Shown piece by piece: positions 1 through 10,613 of a DNA stretch of 64,000 nt (position 1 is the first letter of the stretch; each line of letters opens with the position of its first letter). The notes below the pieces were generated by a model, which had not been told where the DNA came from, ran no database searches, and saw only the letters and a list, made by a program, of their open reading frames with translations. The DNA comes from Microcebus murinus. Lineage: Eukaryota; Chordata; Mammalia; Primates; Cheirogaleidae. The stretch lies in assembly GCF_040939455.1 (NCBI RefSeq), contig NC_134120.1:60493501-60557500 (forward strand), given 5' to 3'. Position numbers and translations under genes: made by a program.

Positions 1-1761
1 GAGGGGAAATAAAATTATTGTCACTGTAATAAAGCTTTTTCTACATATGGGTTTGCCTCCCCATCTGCCATGTTTCATCACTATCATATATGGACTTCTG
101 AGATGCCTCATTCACCATTAAGGTATCCAATATAACAATCTCCCAACCAAGAAACTAATTTCAACATAAGAAAAATGTAGCAATAAAGTCCATGTTCATA
201 AAAGGTATTGCTTTTGCTTTTGAACATGAACCACAATGCCTAGGAGCTAGTGGCCTGATAGACTATTTGGATGACCTACTGAAAAGTAAGCCATCTCACA
301 GCTTGGAGACAATATCATATGGGGTTGGAATATTGTGTAGCATGCAGTGTATGCTTTGTATATCTGGTGTAATTTTTCCCCAAATCCAGAATACATGGAT
401 GCAGAAAAGAAATGAAGGTGTAGAAGTGGGTGTGAACCCAGTAACCCACTCATGTTTTTCTTCTCATCCTTGGACTCTGCTGCTTTTAAGGTCTTAGTTC
501 CCAAAACAAGGGGTCAACCACAGGACACAACAATGCTTATGAACTTCATCTGGTGGGCTTCTCTTGCTATGATGCTACTGAACTGATAATTAATTAAGAG
601 TATTAATTTCTCATCTGGCATGAATAATCCCAATTATCAAAGGAAATAGGCTTGTTGCTAAACAATGGAGACAAGGAAGACTTATATTTGGAACCAGTAG
701 AATTCTTTGGAGTAATTATGGAGTAATTGCCATGGAGTACAAACATGGAGTACTGCCATGTTTGCTAGTTGACATCATTGGAAAACTATGACATCCAACA
801 AAGATGGTGTCACCTTAGTGACTGCCTCATATCTCCTAGAAGTGAAAATTTGGTTTCTCTCACCAGATAGTGGTTGAAAGAAAAGGTAACACGAACTGGG
901 TCACAGAAAAATGATGTGATTGAAATCAACACCAACAGTGGCCTCATGATCCATTACAGAAATGAACACTATGACTGTTATGAATATTTTTATGCATATA
1001 TTAACCCATTATTTTCAATTTCTCTCATAGGCCATCAGACTCAGAAATTACTCTTACACTAGATGAAAACAGTGCATTACCTGGAGTTCATAGACTTGAA
1101 ATGAACACATGACTGGCAGGACTTGTAGCCCCCTTGCTGGAGAGAGGTGAGTGTTGTCTCATGTAAGGTGAAAGCCTGAACTTTGTATGAAAGATACAAA
1201 TTCATAGAGAAGGGATGCAGAGTGAATTAGGAATAAAAGGTGCCACCTGGAGCCTATTTGTCTGCCCTCCCCAATGGGCTCAGATTTTCAGTGGGGTGGG
1301 GGGGGGATGGGAGGTGCTGATGACACTGCAGGCTGCATTTCCTTGGCTTCCAGATCCACTGAAGATTACAGGACAGAATCAAGGGATAAGGCAAGCTGCC
1401 ACTCCCTCCTACTCTGCTTCCAGTGGCACCTGGGGCAGGAGCTGTGTCCTTTCTGCAGCTCCAAGTCGTGTTGGACTGGCCTGCCATGCTGGTTGTGTTT
1501 CTTCCAGGTGATCCTACCCAGTGGGTTCCAATAACACTACCTTTTCCTTTTATCAGTCAAGTCTAGGGATGTTAGTGGCTTCAGCCTGCTGCTAAATCTT
1601 GGAGATTCCTATATATCCCTGTTTGGATTCTCAGCCCTTTCATCACATATATTGACTATTTCCTGCATTAAATGGTCTCTATTGTAAATAGTTAAAGTTG
1701 TTTTTATTTTTCTAGTTAGAAACCAGACCCAGTCTAACAACAGAGTGCTCCCTGACCTCAT
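1..1761. other. No gene recognised; left flank
   Basis: I see no exon or gene family here. The longest open frames (about 100 codons) run on both strands over the same bases and look like nothing I recognise. The sequence may include very old, decayed retroelement material, but I could not assign it to a family. Confidence 0.4.
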
Positions 1762-1775
1762 GAAAATTCAGATGT

Positions 1776-3725
1776 TGCTTCTGTGATTGCCTTTGGGGTC
1801 TTCTTCATAAATTCTTTGCCTAGGCCAATATCTAGAAGAGTATTTCCAACATTTTCTTCCAGAATTCTAATAGTTTCACACCTAATGTTCGTCTGTTACC
1901 AAGCATGAGTTGATTTTTGTGAGAGGTGAAAGGTGTGGATCTTGTTTCAGTCTTCTACATGTGGCTATCTAGTTTTCCCAGCACCATTTATTGAATAAGG
2001 ATTCTTTTCCCCAGTGTATGTTTTCGTCTGCTTTGTCGAAGATTAGTTGGCTATATGAGGATGGTTTTATATCTGGGTTCTCTGTTCTGTTCCACTGGCC
2101 AATGTTCCTGTTCTTGTGCCAATCACAAGCTTTTTTAATGACTATAGCCTTGTAGTATAGTTTGAAGTCTGGTAAATTGATACCTCCTATTTTGTTTTTA
2201 TTACCTAGGATTGATTTTGCTATATGGGATCTTCTCTGGTTCCATGTGAAGCGTAAAACTATTTTTTATATATCTGTGAAAAATGATGATGGTATTTTAA
2301 TAGGGATTGTCTTGACTCTGTAAGTCACTTTGGGTAGTATAGACATTTATTTTAACAATGTTGATTCTGTCGACCCATGAGCATGGTATATTCTTCCACC
2401 TGTTTACATCCTCTGCTATTTTCTTCTTCAGTGTTTCATAGTTATCCCTGTAGAGGTCTTTTACCTCCTTAGTTAAATATATTCCTAGGTACTTAATTTT
2501 CTTTGTTGCTATTTTGAAGGGAATTGAGTCTTTGATTTGGTTCTCACTTTTACTGTTGTTGGCGTATATGAATGCCTCTGATTTCTTTGTATTGATTTTG
2601 TATCCTGAGACTTTATCAAATTCATTTATCAGATCCAGGAGCCTCTTTGTTGAATCCTTGGGGTTTTCTATGTATAACATCATGTCATCAGCAAAGAGTT
2701 ATAAATAAATATGACCTGATCAAATTAAAAAGCTTTTGCACAGCCAAAGAAACTGTCAGAGCAGACAACCCACAGAATGGGAGAAAATTTTCGCAAGCTA
2801 CACATCTGATAAAGGGCTGATAACTAGAATCTATTTAGAACTCAGGAAAATCAGCAAGCAAAAAATTAGACAACCCTAGCAAAAAATGGGCAAAGGACAT
2901 GAACAGAAACTTCTCAAAAGAAGATAGAATGATGGCTAACAAACATATGCAAAAATGCTCAATATCTCTAATCATCAGCGAAATGCAAATCAAAACCACA
3001 ATGAGATATCACTTAACTCCAGTGAGAATGGCCTTTATCAAAAAGTCCCCAAACAATAAATGTTGGTGTGGATGTGGAGAGATAGGAACACTCCTACGCT
3101 GCTGGTGGGACTGCATACTAGTTCAAACTCTGTGGAGAGCAATACAGAGATGCCTTAAAGCGATACAAGTAGATCTACCATTTGATTCAGCAATCCCACT
3201 ACTGGGCATCTACCCAAAAGATAAAAAGTCACTTTATCAAAAAGACACCTACACTTGAATGTTTACGGCAGCACAATTCACAATTGCAAAGTTGTGGAAA
3301 CAACCCAAGTGCCCATCAGTTCACGAGTGGATTAATAAAATGTGGTATATATATACCATGGAGTACTATTCAGCTTTAAGAAACAATGGTGAAACAGCAT
3401 CTCTTATATTATCCTGGGTAGAGTGGAACCCAGTCTACTAAGTGAAGTATCTCAAGAATGGAAAAGCAAGCACCACATGTACTCATCAGCAAATTGGTAT
3501 TAATGGATCAACACCTAAGTGGACATATAGGAATAACATTTATTGGGTGTTGGGCAGATGGGAGTGGGGAGGAGGGGATGGGTGTATACAAACATAATGA
3601 GTGAGATGTGCAATATTTGGGGGATGGTCACGCTTGAAGCTCTGACTCAAAGGGGGAGGGGGGTCATGGGCAATATACTTAACCTTAACATTTGTACCCC
3701 CATAATGTGCTAAAATAAAAAAAAA
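1776..3725 (+). mobile_element. L1 3' part with 5' inversion (twin priming)
   Basis: Two L1 segments lie head to head. Bases 1776 to about 2697 read as ORF2 on the minus strand, from just after the RT active site (a decayed ORF ending at 2297 carries the [11 protein letters not shown] and KYLGIYL blocks) to the [15 protein letters not shown] block. Bases from about 2698 to 3725 read as ORF2 on the plus strand, starting at the next block ([16 protein letters not shown]), through the C-terminal cysteine-rich region, the 3' UTR and an A-rich tail. Together they form one contiguous piece of L1 whose 5' half is flipped. The flanking repeat gaaaattcagatgt at 1762-1775 and 3726-3739 is a perfect 14-bp TSD, so this is one insertion made by twin priming. 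No ORF is intact. Confidence 0.92.
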
Positions 3726-3827
3726 GAAAATTCAGATGTCATCAGCTTACCCTACTGTCATGAATAGGCTGCCTTTGTAAATGTTATATCTTTGATCAGA
3801 GGATCCATAATATTTATTTCTCCAGTT

Positions 3828-4063
3828 CAGGATTTCTCAAGCTCAGTACTGTTGACATTTTGGGCCAGATAATTCTTTGTTGTAGGGATTATCCTGTGTG
3901 TTGCACAATATCGGTTAGCATTTCTGGCCTCTACCTATCAAATGTCTGTATCACCTCCCTCTCAGGGTATGATAAGAAAAATGTCTCCAGCAATTACCAA
4001 ATGTCCCCTGCTGGGGTGAGGAGTGGAACAAAATTGTCCCTTGTCCCTTGTTGAGAACCACTG
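3828..4063 (-). mobile_element. MER5A-type hAT (Charlie) non-autonomous element
   Basis: The left end (caggatttctcaag) and the right end (ttgagaaccactg) are the imperfect inverted termini of MER5A. Internal phrases such as tgacattttgggccagataattc and the mirrored 'caaatgtcccctgctgggg' match the family in reverse orientation. The 8-bp flanks ctccagtt (3820-3827) and ctttaatt (4064-4071) agree at 5 of 8 bases, as expected for an ancient insertion. Confidence 0.85.
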
Positions 4064-4071
4064 CTTTAATT

Positions 4072-5363
4072 AAAAAGCTGATTTTAAAAAACCCAGCATG
4101 GTTATTTCTTTTTCTCCTTTTAAGCAATGCTTTACGTTTGAACTAATCCCTGCCTGTTGTGTTTCAGTATGGTTATAATGGTCTAGTTCAATATAGATGG
4201 CTGCAGCCAATCATATATATGATAATTTTATTTTTTCAATCTACACTTGTCAGTCACTTGCCAATACAAAATGTCCATCCTATGTGAAATGTTGCATGTG
4301 ATACCACAAAGATGTTTCTGAGGTATTCCAACCCATGTGCTGCCATCTTACATGAACATCTTGCTGTATCTATTCATTAATTCAATCCACATTTACTGAG
4401 TATTCACAGAGAGTTAGGCTTATTTATAAGCATATGAATGAGCAATTTGAGGACAAAAGTATGGCTTCCAGTCCATCATAATTGGGCATAACAGCATGAC
4501 ATCCACAGCCTAATCAAAATAGTGATTTTTGATATTCTACTCTCCTTCTATGGAAGTAGGTGGAGAGCTCTGTAGGCTCACTGAGTTGAGTTACATTTTT
4601 CTATATTTAACTCACAGTTATCTTTATTCAGTAATCATTTTTGTAATCTTGAAATTTATAAACTGTCTTACATTCCCCAAAATCAATCATGTGTATTTTT
4701 ATTATTCAAATATTTCCTATAGAATTATGTTATAAACTACATTAAATTTGACATATTCTATAGCCTTGTCCTGAATGGTCATGGAATTCTTTTTAGTTCT
4801 AAAAAACAGAATCCTTAATATAGTGTCTAGTCTCTGTGTATTCATTATTTTTAACTGGTTGTTCTTGTTTTGCACATGTTCATCCACAATGGAAAAGCAT
4901 TCCATTGTTCATTACTGACTAAATCCCCTGTAGCTCACTATGCCTGACTGCTTCAACAGTGGTGAGCTGAGAATGGTGATGGAGATGATGAAGGAGCAGT
5001 TACAGCCATAAGCTCCTTCATAAATGTAGTAAGATTGTCATCAGTGTTATTCTAACATCCAGAAGCATATTTGGAGGCATTTGAATATGTCAATAACTGT
5101 TCATTGAGACTAGAAGGGCACTAGCAGTGGGATACAGAATTACTTGCCAGTGAGAAACTCCTTGACCAGAGGTGTCTGTAAGGGATGGTTGTTTCCTTTT
5201 GCTGAGTCCCCACCCAGAAAGGGTCCCAGGAATAGCGAGAGGATAGGACACAGCAGATATCCTGCCCCATCCCCTGGAAAAGTGAAAGCAGTGCAGTTAA
5301 AACAAGCACACCCAGTTCTGTGTCCTATGATTGCCTCACCTCCCCTTCCAGCCTTCCATCTCC
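4072..5363. other. Intergenic, no gene recognised
   Basis: This is AT-rich sequence downstream of the olfactory receptor gene. About 4390-4510 resembles an old, diverged interspersed repeat (MIR/L2-like wording such as catttactgagtattcac), which I could not place securely. Nothing else is supported. Confidence 0.4.
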
Positions 5364-6296
5364 CTACACCTGCTCCTTCCCCATCACCTTCCTGACTGCT
5401 TTTTTCACGTCCTTGTTCCTCAGCGTGTAGATCAGGGGGTTGAGGGTGGGCGCGAGGATCATGTAGAGCACCGCAAGTGCTTTGCTCTGGTCCTGGGAGT
5501 AGTTGTCCTTTGGCTGCAGATACAAAAACATTATGGTCCCATAGAAGAGTGAGACCACTATCAGATGGGAGGCGCAAGTCCCAAAAGCCTTTTTCCTTCC
5601 TTCTGCTGAGCGCATTTTCACTACTGCCCTGGCAATGCACGCATAGGAGGTCAGGATGATAGAGACAGGCATGCCTAGGATGATCAGCCGGGCGATAAAC
5701 ATTTTGGACTCTGTTGGGCCAGTATCCACACAGGAGAGTTTAACAATGATCAGCAGCTCACAGAAGAAGTGGTCCACATGCCGGTTTCCACACCGAGGCA
5801 GCACCATGGCCATTGAGGACTGTAGGAAGGAGTTGGCAAAGCCAGAGGACCAGGACGCTGCCGCCAGGAGGTGACACAGCCTGGGGTGCATGATAGAGGC
5901 ATAGCGCAGAGGCCAGCAAACGGCAACGTAGCGGTCCACCGCCATCACCGCCAGGAGCACACACTCGGTGGAACCAAGTGCCAAGGCCACCCAGTACTGG
6001 ACCATGCAGCCGGCATAGCTGATTTGCTTGTTGCCTCCCCACATGTTTACCAGCATCTGGGGCACAATGCTGGTGGTGAAGCAGAGGTCAAGCACAGAGA
6101 GGTTTCTGAGAAAGAAGTACATGGGCGTGTGGAGACGAGCATCCAGGATGGAGAGCGAGATGATGGCCACGTTACCCACCAGGGTTACGCTGTAGAACAT
6201 CACGACAAAGAGAGAGAGGGCCAACTCCAACTTGGGCCTCTGGGAGAAGCCCACCAAGATGAAACCCCCACCGACACTGTCATTAGCTGTTTCCAT
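5364..6296 (-). CDS. Olfactory receptor, class II, family 2-like, intact
   Basis: A single-exon odorant GPCR of 310 codons, the usual length for the family. Receptors of this kind sit in olfactory cilia and signal through Golf. Visible landmarks are an N-glycosylation site at N5 (NDS), GN at 41-42 in TM1, LHTPMYFFL at 55-63, cysteines C97 and C179 for the TM3-loop 2 disulfide, MAVDRYVAVC at 118-127 at the end of TM3, SY at 217-218 in TM5, KAFGTCASHL at 236-245 before TM6, and PTLNPLIYTLRN at 283-294 in TM7. The TM3 motif has V120 where nearly all receptors have Y; the DRY core is kept. The ATG at 6294-6296 gives the expected N-terminus. The wording LHTPMYFF and CFTTSIVPQMLVN points to family 2. 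The subfamily cannot be fixed by eye; OR2Y/OR2W/OR2H-like members are the closest I can recall. There are no stops or frameshifts. Confidence 0.95.
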   Translation of the reverse strand: METANDSVGGGFILVGFSQRPKLELALSLFVVMFYSVTLVGNVAIISLSILDARLHTPMYFFLRNLSVLDLCFTTSIVPQMLVNMWGGNKQISYAGCMVQYWVALALGSTECVLLAVMAVDRYVAVCWPLRYASIMHPRLCHLLAAASWSSGFANSFLQSSMAMVLPRCGNRHVDHFFCELLIIVKLSCVDTGPTESKMFIARLIILGMPVSIILTSYACIARAVVKMRSAEGRKKAFGTCASHLIVVSLFYGTIMFLYLQPKDNYSQDQSKALAVLYMILAPTLNPLIYTLRNKDVKKAVRKVMGKEQV

Positions 6297-6852
6297 CTCC
6301 TCCTCAGCATTGACCCTGGAGGGAGATCCTAGGCCTCTGGAGTGGATTCAAGGGGAATAGGCAGGTAATTAATACACATAATGGATTTATTGCACAAACA
6401 TGAGACCTGCATATGACCCAAATTCTATTTTATTCTTGTTTCTTCTTCTCTTTTCCAACTTATTCCCCCCTGCCGCTGGATGAGACCCCAGCAGTTTCCT
6501 GGCCTCTGTGGTAATACAAGTATTACAGCCACTCTAAGTCATTAATAGAATCTAAATACACTAATTTGGAGCCCAGTATCATGGATACTCAGAGCCTCAT
6601 TTAAGAGTGAGGGACTGGGAGGATCAAGATGGTGGACGAGAAACACTGCCAGAAAGAGTGTCTCTGCAGAAAAGACAGATTCTAGCAGAAATTAGAAAAA
6701 AGCAGCAAGAAGGCGAGCATACAGTAGACGAGGGCCGGAAGGAGGGGTACCTGAGGCCCCGGGAGACTCCACGAGAGGAGGCTGCAGAGGAGAACTGGTA
6801 GCTGAGACCACCGGAGCAGCCCAGAGACCAGCGGGAAGGGTAGGTAGATAAA

Positions 6853-7770
6853 TCACCTTTCCCCTCCCCTGCATTTGGGACTGCTGGTGGGCTCCCCAGC
6901 GGGTGGAGAGACCTTCGGACACCAGCCCAGAGATGGCCGCCGCCACCTAGCGGTGAGCCTGTAGCAGACGTGGCACCAGGCTCCCAACTCCCTCGGGGCA
7001 CCTCCGTGTGCACAGACCCGAGCCGCGCGGCAGGCGCCATATTGCCTCCTCCTCCCCCCAGCGACCCTACCAGCAGCTGCCCAGAGAGACAATACAGCCA
7101 CCAGCTGGAGGCACTCAAGGGAATGGGACCTTCCCTTTTGGGACCCTAGGCTGACTAAGGGGAACTCAGACTGTGAGCTCCCTACCCGCCAGCCCTCCCA
7201 GGTGCTGCTGGCACGGTGATTCCAGGAGAACAGTGCCAACTCAGAGGCTGAGAGACACAGACACAGCTTGGGCTCCCTGTGGGTGAATTGGGACAGGAAC
7301 TCCTCTCCCTGGTGGGGATACAGTTTGAACTCTGGGACCCAGAGGTCGGACCTGCAGACCAGATCCCCTGAACCGAGGGCTACCATTGCCCGGGACACAG
7401 AGGGTATATTTGTGAACAGCCTGCTGAGGTGTGTGTGCCTCCAGGGGCAGATCAGCGTCCTAGAGGGCTACCCTCCCACCAAACGGAGGCCATGCGCCCA
7501 GCCCAGGTAGCTTTTCTGTGCAGGGAACCTCCCCGCCACCATCACAATCCGGGGAGGCCTGGTGGTGTGTGGTCTGGCCTGCTGGCAGAGGCCCAGGAGT
7601 AGCTGTGGAGTTGGGGAGGGTGGAAAGAAGTGAGGCCTGCTCCAGACTGCGGGTCTCAGACAGCCCCACCCCCACAAGCAGACTTTCTGGCTAAGTGGGA
7701 CCATTCCAGCCCCGCCCTGACAGCTTTTCCTGGAAGCATTGAACAGAACTTTGACCCCTGCTAAAGGCAT
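6853..7770 (-). other. Long antisense open frame in L1-A 5' UTR (one stop)
   Basis: Reading against the element, one frame runs from 7770 to 6853 with a single in-frame stop near 7468. That stop is a TAG where copy B has TTG. The frame is recognisably the same as the antisense frames at 51133-51957 (uninterrupted, 274 aa) and 26427-27062 (211 aa); they share blocks such as LAGVKVLF, GAGMVPLSQKVC and LYPHQGEEFLSQFTHREP. Function is unknown. Its position resembles ORF0 of human L1, but the sense strand of this GC-rich UTR is also open over long stretches, so openness alone is weak evidence of coding. Confidence 0.4.
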
Positions 7771-8047
7771 TGGTGGTGCCTGAGGGCAGGCTTACCCAAC
7801 CCAGCTCCGCCCAGAACAAGAGCTGATAACAGGACACAAAAACAACAGCATAGCCTGTTCCTCCAAGCAAGCACCACCTACTGACAGGGAAGGCATCTTG
7901 CACAGCCTTTTCACGGCACCCACTGACTCATTATACAGGGAGTGGTCGAATCTCACCCACAGACACCGTCTAACAGCTCAGAAATTAAACAAGGCGTGTG
8001 AATACCCCCAAAAAACACCTAAAGGAAAGAAACAACAACTGATTGAC

Positions 8048-9046
8048 ATGGGAAGAAATCAGCGAAGGAACTCAGGAAATATGAAGAACCAAACAGAAAA
8101 CACACCCCCAAAGAGGAGCACCAGCCCCCTAGAAACGGACACCAACCCAAATCAGGCAACCAAAATGACAGAAGAGGAATTTCGTATGTGGATCATAAGA
8201 ACACTCACTGAGCTGCAACAACAACTCAATAACCAACACAAAGAAACCACAAAAAGCCTCCAGGACCTAGAACAAAAGTTCACTAAAGAAATAGACACAA
8301 TGAAGAAAAGTTTAACTGAACTCCTGGAAATGAAGAATCAATTCAGGGAACTACAAAATACAGTGGAAAGTCTCAAGAACAGGGTAGATCAAACAGAAGA
8401 AAGAATCTCAGAGCTTGAAGATAACACCCTCCAACTAAATAAAACTATCACAGAGATAGAGCAGAGAAACAAGAGAAAAGAGCAAAGCCTACAAGAGATG
8501 TGGGATTGTGTGAATAAACCTAATGTGAGGGTCATAGGGTTACCAGAAGGGGAAGAGGACAACACCCAAGGGTTGGACAAGCTATTTGAAGATATAATAG
8601 AGGAAAATTTCCCAGGCCTTGCCCAAAATCTCGATATACAAGTTCAAGAAGCTCAGAGGACCCCTGGGAGATTCAATGCAAACAGGAAGACGTCACGACA
8701 TGCAGTCATCAGACTGACCAAAATATCAACTAAAGAGGCCCTTCTAAGAGCTGTAAGACGAAAGAAGCAAGTGACATACAAGGGAAAGCCAATTCGAATA
8801 ACACCAGACTTCTCTAATGAGACTTTACAAGCAAGGAGAGACTGTGGCCCGATTCTCACTCTTCTGAAACAAAACAATGCCCAGCTTAGAATCTTATTCC
8901 CTGCAAAACTAAGCTTCATATATGAAGGAGAAATAAAGACATTCTCAGACAAGCAAAGTCTCAGAGAATTCACCAAGAGAAGACCAGCCCTACAAGAAGT
9001 ACTCAAAACAGCGTTACCCACAGAACACTATAATAAAAACTCATGA
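8048..9046 (+). CDS. L1 ORF1 protein (RNA-binding chaperone), intact, element A
   Basis: A 332-aa ORF1p starting at MGRNQRRNSG; the frame is open 50 codons further upstream, but the start matches copy B and the usual N-terminus. ORF1p forms trimers that coat L1 RNA. A polar N-terminus is followed by a long heptad-rich coiled coil (about residues 50-150: LTELQQQLNNQ through LEDNTLQLNKTI). Then come the RRM, starting near NVRVIGLPEGEE (about 157-168), and the C-terminal domain with FSNETLQARRDCG and PAKLSFIYEGEIKTF. No stop or frameshift is visible. ORF2 begins 45 bp downstream of its stop codon. Confidence 0.9.
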   Translation: MGRNQRRNSGNMKNQTENTPPKRSTSPLETDTNPNQATKMTEEEFRMWIIRTLTELQQQLNNQHKETTKSLQDLEQKFTKEIDTMKKSLTELLEMKNQFRELQNTVESLKNRVDQTEERISELEDNTLQLNKTITEIEQRNKRKEQSLQEMWDCVNKPNVRVIGLPEGEEDNTQGLDKLFEDIIEENFPGLAQNLDIQVQEAQRTPGRFNANRKTSRHAVIRLTKISTKEALLRAVRRKKQVTYKGKPIRITPDFSNETLQARRDCGPILTLLKQNNAQLRILFPAKLSFIYEGEIKTFSDKQSLREFTKRRPALQEVLKTALPTEHYNKNS

Positions 9047-9091
9047 ATATAAAAACAGCCAAATCCCAAAGATTAAAGGCCAGATAATACA

Positions 9092-9979
9092 ATGGCTCAA
9101 GAGAGAAATCAAAGCAACAACATCCAACCCAACAGAATGAACAGTAATCTACCTTACCTATCAGTTCTCTCAATAAATGTGAATGGCTTAAACTCTCCAC
9201 TCAAGAGACATAGGCTGGCTGAATGGATAAGAAAATACAGGCCAAGTCTATGCTGTCTTCAGGAAACACATCTAACCTGCAAGGATGCATATAGACTAAA
9301 AGTAAAAGGGTGGAGATCAGTATTCCAGGCAAGTGGAAGCCAAAAGAAGGCTGGCGTGGCAGTTCTAATTTCAGACGATTTAGTTTTTAAAGCAACAAAA
9401 GTAGTGAAAGACAAAGAGGGTCATTATATAATGGTGAAGGGCACAGTTCAACAAGAAGAGATAACAATTTTAAATATATATGCACCCAACTTAGGTGCAC
9501 CCAGTTTCATAAAGCAAACCTTACTGGATCTAAGCAAATGCATTAATAGCAACTCCATAATCACTGGAGATTTCAACACCCCACTGATGGCACAAGACAG
9601 ATACTCCAAACAGAAAATTAATAAAGAAATAATGGACTTAAACAAAATCCTGGAACAACTGGGTCTGACTGACATCTACAGGACATTCTACCCAAAATCC
9701 ACTGAATATACATTCTTCTCATCAGCTCACGGGACATTCTCTAAGATTGACCATATCCTAGGACACAAAGAAAATCTCAAGAAATTTAAAAAAATAGAAA
9801 TCATACCATGTACCTTCTCAGATCACAGTGGAATAAAAGTAGAAATCAACCCTAACAGAAACTCACATTTCTACTCAAAAACATGGAAATTAAACAACCT
9901 CCTACTAAGTGATTATTTCATAAATGAAGAAATCAAGATGGAAATAAAAAAATTCTATACTCCTACACTGCTGGTGTGA
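9092..9979 (+). CDS. L1 ORF2 endonuclease domain only (RT lost), element A
   Basis: A 295-aa frame holding the complete APE-type endonuclease domain of ORF2p, which nicks target DNA for target-primed reverse transcription. Catalytic and DNA-binding residues are all present: N29 (SINVNG), E58 (LQETH), Y130 (IYAPN), D160 and N162 (TGDFN), D220 (SKIDH) and the S243-D244-H245 triad (SDHSG). After residue about 288 (EIKKFY) the deletion junction adds a short tail, TPTLLV, then a stop. No Z domain, FADD-type RT motif or continuous cysteine-rich region remains in frame. A free endonuclease-only product is conceivable but unproven. Confidence 0.88.
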   Translation: MAQERNQSNNIQPNRMNSNLPYLSVLSINVNGLNSPLKRHRLAEWIRKYRPSLCCLQETHLTCKDAYRLKVKGWRSVFQASGSQKKAGVAVLISDDLVFKATKVVKDKEGHYIMVKGTVQQEEITILNIYAPNLGAPSFIKQTLLDLSKCINSNSIITGDFNTPLMAQDRYSKQKINKEIMDLNKILEQLGLTDIYRTFYPKSTEYTFFSSAHGTFSKIDHILGHKENLKKFKKIEIIPCTFSDHSGIKVEINPNRNSHFYSKTWKLNNLLLSDYFINEEIKMEIKKFYTPTLLV

Positions 9980-10613
9980 CTTCAAATTAGTTCAACCTCT
10001 GTGGAAAGCAATATTCAGATATCTTAAAGTGATACAAGTGAATCTACCATTTGATCCAGCAATCTCATTGCTGGGCATCTACCCAAATGATCCAATGACA
10101 CTCTACCAAAAATACACCTGCACTCTAATGTTTATAGCAGCACAATTCATGCAAGGCTGTGGAAACAGCCCAAGTGCCCATCAATCCAAGAATGGATTAA
10201 TAAAATGTGGTATATGTATACCATGGAGTACTATTCAGCTCTAAGAAACAATGGTGACATAGCACATCTTATATTTTCCTGGTTAGAGCTGGAACCCATA
10301 CTATTAAGTGAAGTTTCCCAAGAATGGAAAAACAAGCACCACATATACTCACCAGCAAATTGGTATTAACTGAACAGCACCTAAGTGGTCACATAGGTAC
10401 TACAGTAATAAGGTATTGGGCATGGAGGAGGGGGGTGGGTATATACATATATAATGAGTGAGATGTGCACCATCTGGGGGATAGTCATGCTGGAGACTCA
10501 GACTGAGGGGGGGAGGGGGGAAATGGGCATTTATTGAAACCTTAAAATCTGTACCCCCATAATATGCCGAAATAAAAAGAAAATTATACCATAAAAAAAA
10601 AAAGTGAGGGACT

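Larger units (their letters stand above)
6617..10602 (+). mobile_element. L1 element A: full 5' UTR, ORF1 and endonuclease, RT deleted
   Basis: A 3986-bp L1 flanked by the 11-bp TSD agtgagggact (6606-6616 and 10603-10613). It starts with the L1 5' end (ggaggatcaagatggtgg), has a GC-rich 5' UTR to 8047, an intact ORF1 (8048-9046) and an ORF2 that is open for the endonuclease domain only (9092-9979). At about 9958-9961 the sequence jumps from the endonuclease/RT linker (EIKKFY) to the distal C-terminus of ORF2 (the block read as [13 protein letters not shown] in intact copies). Aligned by eye with the copy at 25885-30833, about 2.6 kb covering the whole RT domain is missing. A normal 3' UTR, AATAAA and A-tail follow. 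Copy B at 48309-52289 has the same junction. The source element was probably non-autonomous for reverse transcription. Confidence 0.93.

Noticed and set aside
5140..5640. 166-codon minus-strand frame overlapping the olfactory receptor end
   Set aside because: It is an alternative frame of the receptor's 3' end and flank; the receptor frame carries all the conserved motifs.
5871..6332. 153-codon plus-strand frame opposite the olfactory receptor
   Set aside because: It is a shadow frame antisense to the receptor, rich in His/Glu/Gly as expected of the complement.
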